From positions 6,471,914-6,535,913 of the forward strand of contig NC_135222.1 of assembly GCF_052324685.1 (NCBI RefSeq): a stretch of DNA of 64,000 nucleotides, written 5' to 3'. The notes under the pieces were generated by a model. It was given only the letters and a program-made list of their open reading frames with translations. It had not been told where the DNA came from and searched no databases. The DNA comes from Brachyhypopomus gauderio (taxonomy: Eukaryota; Chordata; Actinopteri; Gymnotiformes; Hypopomidae). Shown here in pieces: positions 12,410-24,400 of this stretch; position 1 is the first letter of the stretch; each line of letters begins with the position of its first letter. The position numbers were made by a program, and so were the translations under genes.

Positions 12410-15400
12410 TCAGACCGGGGGCACTTTGCGCTGCAGAAAGTACTGGTGGAGGTCGTCGGCGTCTCGTTTGAGCCAGGCTGCGTTCAGGAGAATGTTCTCA
12501 CAACATTGCTGCACGGTGCGTTCCGCTGCTGGGGCGGGGTGACTCTCAAAGAAACTCTGAGATTACACACAAACAAGAGCGCATGAGAACTGGATCCATT
12601 CTGCAGCAGCAAAGTCATCACACTGTGTCAGAAGCAGTTAGCAACTGAAGTGAGATTTAGTGCAAACCAGCATGTTTCAAAGGTGACAGAGGGTAGCAGT
12701 TCATATAATTATGCATTATAATTGTTTTTGTTTTTTTTTTTTTTTTAGACCAGAGCCCTTATAAAGCATTTTCTAGAACAACCTGATAACCAATCAATCA
12801 AAGTTTATTTGTATAGCGCTTTTCACAACACATGTCACAAAGCGCTTTTGACATGAAACATGAAAACCTAAACCTGAGAAGGCCCTCATTCTTACCTTCA
12901 CTTCCGTGGCCATTTTGTCAACTGCAAACCCATCAACCGTGAGCTGGAATGAGAAACACACACACACTCATGAGTTTTACATGAGTTCACTTACATGATC
13001 AAGACTTGTTGAAACTGCACATTACAAGATTACTAGCAGATAGGAGGCAACTGACCAAAAGGGACAAAAATGAGATTCCTAAGAGAGGATAAAGGAACTT
13101 GATCATACATAAACCATGAAAAGCACTCTGCAAAGTTCTTTGGATGAGCAAGAAGTGATATTTTCAATTGAGGCTTCTTCACATTATAAAACGGCTGTTA
13201 TAGTGACACCTACTGGCCTAGATGCATCAAGAGATTCTGTACTAAATGTATTTTCCATGTGGGGGACCCCCTCTATAGAACATGACCTTGTTCAGTCAGG
13301 AACTAGAAAGCTATCTGATTCGTTCATCATGAGAGCTTGAGCAATACATCATAGAAAAACTTTATATTTAAAAAAATTATATAAAACTTTTATAAATATT
13401 TGTTTGCCACTTTATGGTTCAATCAATGACTAAACAACTGCTTTAAATAAAAAGGTAAAATGTTACTAAGGTAAATATAAAAAAGTTGTTTCACTTAACA
13501 CAGTAATTCCATTCAAGAAGTGAAACTTGAATATTATACTCATTCATTACACACAGACTGATATATTTCAAGTGTATATTTCTTTTAATTTGATAACTGA
13601 CAACTAATGAAAATCCCAAATTCAGTATCTCAGAAAATTAAAATATTGTGAAAAGGTTAAATATTGAAGAGACCTGCAAAGGCCTTTAAATGGTCCCTCA
13701 GTCTAGTTCTGTAGGCTCCACAATCATGGGGAAGACTGCTGACTTGACAGTTGTCCAAAAGAAGAGTTGGAGAGGACTGTGAAACAAAACCCATCCAAAA
13801 ATGTGGGGAGATTCACAAAGACTGAACTGCAGTTGGAGTCAGTGCTTCAAGAACCACCACGCACAGACGTATGCAAGTCATGGGTTTCAGCTGTCACATT
13901 CCTCGTCAAGCCCCTCTTGAACAAGAGAAGTGTCAGAAGCATCTCACCAGGGCTGAAGACAAAAAGGACTGGACTGTTATGTCCTCCAATTTCATTCACT
14001 GATGAAAGTAAATTTAGCATTTTCTTTGGAAATCAAGGTATCAAGAGTCTGGAGGAAGAGAGGAGAGGCACAGAATCCATGTTGCTCGAGGTCCAGTGTA
14101 AAGTTTCCAGTGAGTGACTGTTTTCTGAGGTCCAAGGTCAATGCAGCCGTCTACCAGGAAGTTTTGGCGCACTTCATACTTCCTGGTGCATTTTCCAACA
14201 GGACTTGGCAACTGCACAGTGCCAAAGCTACCAGTACCTGGTTTAAGGATCATGGTATCCCCGTTCTTAATTGGCCAGCAAACTCTCCTGACCATAACCC
14301 CATAAATATATGGGGTATTGTGAAGAAGAAGATGCAATATGCCAGACCCAACAATGCAGAAGAGCTGAAGGCCACTATCAGAGCAACCTGGACTCTCATA
14401 ACACCTGAGCAGTGCCACAGACTGATGGACTCCGTGACATGCTGCATTGATGCAGTAATTCAGGCAAAAGGAGCCACAACTAATACTGAGTGCTGTACAT
14501 GATCATACTTTATGTTCATACTTTTCAGTGGTCCAGCATTTCTAAAAAAAATTTTTTGTATTGGTCTTACTCTAATTTTCTGAGATACTGATTTTTGGGT
14601 TTTCATTAGTCATCAGTTATAATAATCAAATTAAAAGAAACTGAAATCAGTCTGTGTGTAATGAATGAGTATAATATACAAGTTTCACTTTTTTAAAGGA
14701 ATTACTGCAATAAATCAACTTTATCATGATATTCTAATTTTATGACTACCACCTGTGTGCGCGCATAAAAGAAACCGCAGTTTGAGATCTGTTATCATTA
14801 CATAAATTCTTGTCATAAAGGCCCAAAATGGTGGATGTTGGTTGTGTTTGCGTTCTGGGGCTGCAGGAAAATGCCACACTCAAAAAACTGCTTCAAATAT
14901 GCATTTAACTGTGTGTCCAACAGACACAGCCAACAGTGCACAAGCATGACTTCACAGTGACGTAATGTTAAATTACAAAGAATTTCATCATTTGTTTTGT
15001 AACACCTCATTGTAGGTTGACCACTAAGCCAAGCCCTGCCGCCACATTTCAGTCTCACCTTGATCAGTCGTGATATGAGGAATCCACCCTGGTAGCGGTT
15101 ATGAAGCTCCTCCCAGTTGTCCTTCACAAATTTCCAGGCTGCTTTGCGGCCCTGTTTGCTGCTGCCGGCCACCCCCCCAATTACAGACACCGTGTCCTGG
15201 GGACGGACCTCGTCCTGCAGGGACACATGCAAGGACAGTCGTAAAGGGGAGGAATAGGGAGGAGGGAAGAGAGGGACAGAGATGGGTAAAAACAAAAAAA
15301 AGATTAAAAATAGAGGACACACTCCCCTCCGAAATATGATGGCAAATGTAAGCCTCAGTTTTGAATGTTTTGAACAGAGTTGCTATTTTTTTTAATTATT

Positions 15401-18400
15401 CCTGAGGGATGTTGTCCTAGACATTTTTATGAGCGAGTCTAGATGCTGGACTGAGGAACAAAACAATTAAAAAGCCTTCCCACCAACACAACTTCAGGAA
15501 TTTTGTTTTGTTGTTTATTTGTTGTCAAGGTTTTCAAAGTAAACGGTAACCTGGTTTGAGGTCATTTTGCTCCAGATATTTGTGGGCAAATTATCTTTAT
15601 TTTCTATTTACTCTGAAAAACCACATCAGAGTCGGTCTGCTTTCCTGTGCTAATTCTACAAACCAGTTTTCACTGTGGTCACTGCAGAACGCTTCTGTTT
15701 CAGCCAGAATTAAGGTCATGCACATGCCCATACATACCGAAAGAGCAAAGGTCAGCACCCTCTGGATGAGCTCAGGGGAGGAGATGGCGCCCAGAACTCT
15801 CTCCACGCGATTCTTCTCCTCCTGCATGTCTGCTTGTTTATGCAGCTAGAGGAAGGAGCAGACCTCAGTTGTGCAGTTGAAGAAACCCTTACATTCTTTT
15901 GTTGGAAAAACAAAACTATTATTGAGCTGGATTCATAAAGATGTGGCAACAATCATCCCTTTTCCCACACCCAGATTCATCCTAAACATAGACAAAACTA
16001 TCCCCAGTGATAAACAACTGCAGTTGAAACCAGCATGATTAAATCTATATCTGGGGGAACCCTATGGCTTTAGGTGTAATACCAATGATGTAGCCCAGGC
16101 TTAGACTTTTTATAGGTTTGGTAAATTGGCCCCAGGTCTTGTAGCTTAATTACCTTCAGCATTGTGTCCAACACCGAGCTGTCCCCATGCTTTAGAACTG
16201 TTAGGTAAACCTGGAATAGAAAAGAAAAACTCCTGTACAATGTTTCTCTTCTTTTGATGAAACATGCATGATTAGACAAGAACGGGAAGAACTCTTCAGT
16301 TCCTTCATATTCTAAAAAGGTCACAGGGGAGGCTACAAATAAACAAAAAGATATTTGTTTGATACGTTCCTGATGGATGTTGTGAGAAGCAAGCTGCAGT
16401 CTAAACAAAAAAAGGCTCTGAATGTGTTTGGCTGGGCAGGTCTTACTGGACTCCTGAGGTCTGCAGAGAGGATCTGCTTGCCTTCCACATGTTCCTTAAA
16501 TCTCCTGCGCGCCTCCTCCAGCGTGGCCTTGTGTCCCGCTTTGCCCAGCTTGCCCAGGACCAGACCCCGCAGCAGAGCGTCTAGGTGGCCTGTCCAGGAG
16601 AACGGTTCACACGGACACACGCGAACACACAGAGGGAAGTCAACGTCGAACCTCGGCACCATGGAACCAAAATCCTGCCCTGTATTCTGAAATCTCTGGT
16701 ACTTAAGTCAGAAAACAAATGTTCAAATCACAGCCCTTGAGGTGCAGGTACTACAGAATTTCCACACAATTTGAGGTGCAATGCCAAACGATCATTTACA
16801 GTAACTTTGATTAATTAACAGTGATTACAGTAAGGCTAGTGTAAATATCACTCACCTATCAAGGTGCACAGCTCACTCACCTTCACCAGGCCTGCTGTCC
16901 CAACCCAGCTTCAGTCCGATGGGGGTGAAGAGGTCTATGATGAACTCCTGGATCTCGTCGTGGAAGTCAGTGTGGGACAGGAGTGAGGACAGAACCCCCA
17001 GGTTACAGCTCAGGTCGCTCCACACCGTGTAGTTCGGTTCATTCACAAACGCCTCCATCACCTTTATCACCTCAACCGTGCTGATCATCCCAGCACGAGA
17101 CTGACACACACACGCGCGCACACACACACACAGTTCAATTCATCATACATACACAGAATGGCGGAGAGCAGGAGTTGTATAATGTATAACAGTGTGAACA
17201 GTACAACAATGAATTAATGACTAGGTAAATATCTCAGGACATCAGTTTATATAGTACATAGTTATATGGGCGTAGAGTACACTGGTTAGAGAGCTTGAGG
17301 GCATGAGGAAATTTGACCATTATCATTTGGTCTGTTCTGGCATTCACAGGGTGCAGGTACAGCGAGGAAACTTTGCAAGATCTCCCACTTAGAAATCATG
17401 GAGGCGTCTGAAATTTACATGTTGGGTGCATGTCCACTGTGAGAGACAATCTAAAAAAATAACTCTGAAATCACAATGTATAATTAAAAAATATTATTTG
17501 TGCATTACTGCTGCAAATAAGTATTTGAACACCTGCTAATCAGCAAGAATTCTGGCCCTCAAAGATCTGTTAGTCCGTCTCTAAAAAAATCCATCTCCAC
17601 TCCACTTATTATTCTAAATTAGAAGCACCCGTTTGAGGTCATTAGCTGCATAGACTACACAGGAGGAGCTGGTCAATGAAGTGAAGAGAGCTAGCACCAC
17701 TGTGTCTGAGGTTACTGTGGGTAATACACCAAGACATCATAGTGGACATGCACCCAAGATGAAAATTTCAGACCCCTCCATGATTTCTAAATGGGAGAAC
17801 TTGCAAAGTCACAGAGTATTCAAATACTTATTTTCCTCACTGTATGTGAAGAACGCAATGCAGGGAATCAAAGTTAATGAAAAGTAGCAATGAACCACAA
17901 ATGGAGTTTTTACAACCGTTTTTCTTTACTTTGGCAATGTCCACTTCTTACAATCATGAGTCACTGCAATAACGCAATACTGGACCGACCTGCGCGTTTC
18001 TGGGTGTGTGAACACACGTCTCACGTTGTGCAAGAGATAAAGCAGCACTAATGCATGTGCGGTGTTGATCTATAATGCATCTGGCTCACTAGAGAGAAGA
18101 GGTCGTTCTGCAGGCCCAGCCGGTCCACAGGAAGGAGGGTGAGGTCTCTGATGCCAGGAAGCAGACTATCCAGCATGGCTGAAGTGTACTGGATTCTGTA
18201 GAAACCCACCGTGCCTGGATTTAGCTGCAGTGGAGGACAGAAACAGCTTCACCAATTCATGTTTGAAACATGGAACGTATGTTGTGAAGCCAAGAACGCT
18301 CAATGTCAACACGCGTGTGGAGGGACAGGAGCGCTGACCTTGACCCACTTGTTTGGTCCCAAGTTGGGGATGGTGATGGTAATTTCAGGCTGGTCCAATA

Positions 18401-21400
18401 GCACCTTCATCCTAGAGCAGCTGGGGTCTTCACTGGTGCAAACGCTGATGGGAACCATCCACCTGGGGCAGTCTTCGCCTAACATACACACACACCCCGA
18501 CACACACACACAGTTGTGGGATATTGCTTTTCGCTTCATTCACCAGACTTTGTTTACATACTCTGAAAGGAAACAAAAGCCAGTGAATGGACTGTGTTTA
18601 GATTCTTCACAAAAATTAACCTTGATTTTTAATGCTGGGTTGCATCTTACCACTGTGGGGTCCACTAGCACAGAACTTCTTCTGTGAGACCTTCAACACC
18701 CGGTCAGAACCTTGCTAAAAAACAAACAAAACAGTTACTTTCTCAAGGGACAGGTATACATTCAATTTAAAAGCTGAACAACAAAAAAAATTCATAGTAA
18801 AGGCAACAGAATGAGTCATTTATTTATTCATTCATTAATTTAAGCAAATGCACATAGCTTTTTCTTTTTTTTGTCTTAGAAGTCCTATTTCATATTTGTT
18901 CAAATAAAACCTACTGAAACCCACATAGTCAATTAAAACAGGAGTACGTGGTTGTTGATGCTGTTTATTTTTACACTGTCCTGAGTAGAACTCAGTCAGT
19001 ATATGATGGAAGCCATAACCATCTACAAGCCGGAGCATGTTCAACTCTCACCAAGGTTATTAACTCACTAACACTGGCATAAACCTACTGGTGGTGTAGA
19101 TGTTTGCATGTGATTACTCAGCTTTATAATATTTCTTTACCCTGTCTAATCTCCTTACAGAGGTAATTTATCCAGCCCTGGGGGGTTGCCCACCAGTCAT
19201 TCCACAGAAAGCCAGAGGCTGGCTATACAACCTCAAAAGCTAGCCAGGAAGTGGTGGACAAGATACAGAATATTTCCCTCACGCTTGTTCATGAGTTTTC
19301 AAGGAGTGACAGCACCTGCTCCTGGTCCACCACAATAATAGGGAAGCCCATCTGTTTGGTCCAAGAGCTCATCACAGCAGCAATGGGTTTCCCACTAGCC
19401 TGCTCCAGACAGTCCCACAGGTCCTCTGAGAGAAAGAGAAAGAGAGAAAGCGCAAATCAATTGTCTAGATAAGGAATACATTAGTCAGATAAACAAGTAG
19501 AAATACTGAGTAAGAGGGCAAGGACAGAGAGAGACTGGATTTAATGACTGTCTACTTCAAACATGGACCCAATAAAAGACCCGCCCTGTAACTCCTCTGT
19601 ATAATATGGCGAGGCGGCTTGCGCACTAGCCTGAACCCCTGGCCTGGCGTGCATGCCCCTGTGCTGATTGAGCAATTCAACATTCGTTGCATACCAAACA
19701 CTCAAGCACCCTGCGTTTTGACATGTGCATAGAGAAGACACGACGACTTCAACATGGTGGACTACTTCCGCTGGCTTTACACACCACTTTCAGTACAAAG
19801 CCAGATCCAACTATAAGGAGCCAAGTTTAACAGTCCTGACATGTTTACCTGTAGTTGCACCACTTACAATAACATTAATGAGCTTGTGCTGACCATGTGA
19901 GCAGACCTCCAACATGCACCATTAATCCATCAATCATGAATCAGAGACTTGGTTCAAATGGACTACTTTTCCACTTAGCACATGAATGAATGAATGAATA
20001 AACAATCAATGCTTTACCTGTGGATGCATTTTTGTGTTGAAATTTTAAAAGGTAGGAGTTCATCCCCTTCCTAAAATCCTAAAAGCACAAGGGGAAAAAA
20101 TTACTTATCCATGTCAACAAATGAAACATCCAATATGAGTAAGTGAGACATTTGATGCAGCAAAATTAGTTCTATAGATCACAAATCTAAAGAAATTATA
20201 TTCCAAGAACAAGAGCCCTGACAGATGACTGGCTGGATTATAATCTCAACAATGCAAGGTGCCTGGAGAGAAAGCCTGCTGGGTCTGGGATGGGTGTGAA
20301 GGTCTCACCTCATCTCCTATGTAATTGTGCAGCATGCGTATCACAGACGCGCCTTTACTGTATGATATGGCATCAAAGATTTCATCCACTTCTGAGGGAT
20401 GTCCTACATTAACCTAAGACACACACACACACACTTCTGATTTTGAGGTTGGAATGCAAACACAGTAACATCCATGTGAAGACAAAAGTGAACTTCAGTC
20501 ATACAGCTCTACATACTAAACACATTTTATATCTGTTTGTTTCAGAAAGGGTATTTTAAGTCCTCAGGGTGACACTCTCACAAACCTCAATGGGGTGACT
20601 GTTATCTAGAGCATCCAAATCGAGAGCCCTGGTATAGTCAGCAGACACAAACTGTGTCCAGATGTCGTACTCGGGGAAACAGTGATCCACACAGAGGTAC
20701 TCGATCCAGGACGCAAAGCCCTCATTAAGCCACAAATGGGTCCACCATTCCTGCAACACAGAACAATTATACATATGCAGGATATGGAAGAGGCATTCTT
20801 CTAAATATTCTACAAAACAATTAAGTGTAATGACCTGATCAAGATAATTACAGTGAAGTCAACTAAAATGTTAACATAACCTGCTTTATAGTACATTAAT
20901 ATACTAATAAGACAAAACCTACATACTGAGAGACACACGTGTAATAAAATCCAAGTAATGGTATTAATATTATGTTTGTACATATAGTTACACAAACTGC
21001 ATAAGCATTGTTCCTGCCAGTCAATACAAAGGCGTGGAAGAGTCCACACACTACTCCTCACCATAGTAACTAAATTCCCAAACCACTGGTGAGCAAGTTC
21101 ATGGCCCACCACGAGGGCCACCCACTGGCGTGAGGATGCACAGGAGTTCTTTGGGTCGATCAGCAAAGCTGTCTCCCTAAAACACACATCAGAGGCTCAA
21201 CAAACGAAAACGAACATAGGTCAGGCCAAACAAAACACTCAAATAGAAATTCAAAATTTCTTCACTCAAAAGAAACAGTACCTGTAAGTAACGAGGCCCC
21301 AATTTTCCATGGCACCTAAACACACAGAAATAAAAACACAGTACAATTACAGACAGAATTACATACTGAGGAATTTATCAGAATTTAATCACTGAAATTT

Positions 21401-24400
21401 ATTCAAGGAAGGTGAAAAAATGCATACCAGCAGCAAAATCGGCAATAGCTATTAAATCAATTTTAGGCAGCGGATAAGGAACACTGAAATAGTCTTTGTA
21501 GAATGGTAACGTCTTCACAGCAACCTGTACAGGAACAAGAAAAACAAAATGATTTCATGCTAATCATGACACTACATGTTGTTAGTCTTAGTTACTAGAG
21601 GTAGTTTGTGACAATAGTCAAGAATTAGTGCGTGTGCATTATCAGAGGACACATTTGCTCCTGCTTTATAGCCCAGTGAAATGCAATACGCCTTTAGCAC
21701 TACACTAAGGCAGGAACAGAGGGGAAAGGTTCCTCACCTCCAGTGCAAACTTCCCTTGTTCCGCTTTCCCCACCGGTGTGTACACGCGGACCGTCACGCC
21801 ATCGGACGACTGGCTCTCCACGAAATCGTACTCACCGATGACAAATGCCACCAGATACGTGGACATGATGGGTGTGGTGGCAAATTTCACCTCCACCAGA
21901 CTGTCGTCTTCTGGGTATGGCTTTCGATCAATAACGTTCTGCATTAACAAAAAATCATAAATAAAAATAAACCATCACCGGTGAGCCAAGAAGAAAATAG
22001 CTAAAAGGGAGAGCTGCCCCTCCCTCTCCTTTCAGCATTGGGTATTTACGTTTATAATCTGCTTAACTCATTATATCCTAGTTTTCTGCTCATATCCTGT
22101 CCATTTACCATTATAATTGGCATGCTGTTATAATCAACAGTGAAGACAAAACTGCTCCACCATTACACTGTCAGGCCCAATCAACTCTGTATTAAATACT
22201 AATGAATTTAAACACAGCACGAAAACAAGATCTTTACATTCAACATCAAACCTGCTTTACATTAGGTATAATGTAAATATTGTTTGTCAACAACCAGTAT
22301 TCTTCAACACAGAGAGAGTATTACAGAATGCCCTGTGCTTCCTGGAGGAAGTACAGAGCCTTTCAGCTAAGGTTGTGCAACAAAAACACACAAACACACA
22401 CTGTTAGGAAACACATAAGCCTCACTGAACAATGTGAACCACTCCATATGGGATTTACTGCTTCCAGAGGGGCAGACGCACCATATTTGACAAAGCTACC
22501 CGGTCCTTAGGGACAATGAGTGTGATGTCAAAGGTGGCTTTGATAGCTGGCTCATCCCAGCACGGAAAAGCTCGGCGAGCATCTGTAGCCTGGGGGCAGA
22601 AAGAGAGAGCAAAGGTCACAGATGGCTAAAAGTGTTGACTCTGGATACAAGGCTGAGCCTTGTCATATGCACTGGACATAAAGACAGACCCAAACTTGAG
22701 AAACACACGTGCACATCGCACACACAACCACTGATTAAGCAGGGTTGGTTATGCTACCACAACAAAAGTTGAACATGGACTTGCAACAAAAACATTTCAC
22801 CTGTCTGTTCCAACAGCAGTCTAGCTAGTCATTAGTTCTTCAGAGCCATATTACTACTTTATTCACATTACAATTAAGGGCTCAGTTCAACACCTACACC
22901 TGAGGTCTGGATGAATTGAACAAATGAAAAAGAAATTTATAATCAAACAAACAAAAAAAACATTCAACAGACCTGGTAACACAGAGTAAGTGAGGGGACT
23001 AAAGATGGGAGTGCAGGATGTACCTCAAACTGTGTGACAGCAGCGTAGCGCATCTCTCCTGAAGGACTTGCATATTTGCTTCTGTAGAATCCTTTCATTT
23101 TGTCATTTAATTCTCCAACAAAGTCGATCTTCAACGTACCTGACCCTAAAAACAAGGCATAAAACAGGAATCATCCAGAGGCTTAAAACATAACTAAAAT
23201 ATGGTTGTTGCTGGCCTACAGGCAGGTTTACACAATATAGAACAGGTTACTTGGGAGATGAAAGAGTTTATGCTTTGACAGCAAGCTGATTAGTCTCCTT
23301 TAGCCCTACTGGAAGAATGACCTTAGCAACTGATTACACAGTGACTGTTAGCACGGGCAGAGCTAAGCATCTGCCAGGGATCCTGCAGGAGCTTGTGTGT
23401 ACCTTTCTGAAGAACACTGGGAAAAGACAAAGTGACCTTCTCATCCTCGTTCTGATAGTTGAATCCTGTAGCGTTAATTTCTAAGACAAAAAAGAGCCTG
23501 GTTATTATAAAAGGAAAGGTCATCAGACAGAACCATACATACATCGCCGTATTTAAAATCCGAACCACAAGATGGGGGTTTAACATCACTCCAAGTGTTC
23601 TACCCTCTAAATGACGCCCAGACAAGTAAACTAAAGGCGCCAGTCCAAACTGAGCTTTAATGTATGTACATACAGACTGCAGTAAACTCACATAAGGTCA
23701 GGCACAGACATTTTTACTGTGGTTGTGAGGAAAACTGCACACTCACCTTCCCCTCCTTCTAGTGCATAAGATGCAGTGATGATGTCTATATCAGCACAGT
23801 TCATCACAATCTGGTTTGTCCCTTGCGTGACCTGCAAATAAATACAAAATATGCACTGTATTTAACTAGCAGTAACCATACCCAATAGTCCTGAGTGAAT
23901 GACATTCATTTCACCACAACACAGAACAGTGTTTTCCACTGCTCAAGGATGTCCGCACACAACAGATGCTACACAATCCATCCTTTTAAAAATGAAAGCC
24001 CCTTAGCCCAAAACCTCCATGCTCTATATAGCACCCTTGTGTACTTTCCAGACTCACTAAACCAAATTTCTGCTTGGCTTGATCAAAACCACAAAGGTTA
24101 AAAATAACAAACAAACAAGCAATTAACTAAACTAGCTAGGGTTTCAGCCCTGTGCATGTGTGTTTTGTATGAGCATAAAGTGGGTGCCCTCACTGTTATC
24201 GCCAGTCTGACACTGTGGTGATGTAAGGATGCTCTACCTGGGCCCTCGTGGCCTCAAACCATGCTGCTAACATTCTTCCAAATGTGGCATTTCAGAAAGA
24301 AGTAAACAGTTACCAATTTCATCTGAATTATCAGATTAAATTAGCTCACGGTTTTTGCAGATGGTGTACACCAGGGGTCACCAACGTGTCGCCCGCGAGG

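Noticed and set aside
14813-15322. 169-codon minus-strand open frame
   Set aside because: Only 15059-15214 is coding (npepps exon 21); the rest is read-through into introns.
20810-21187. Extended frame past npepps exon 9
   Set aside because: Protein similarity stops at the donor after NLVTM; the extension is intron.
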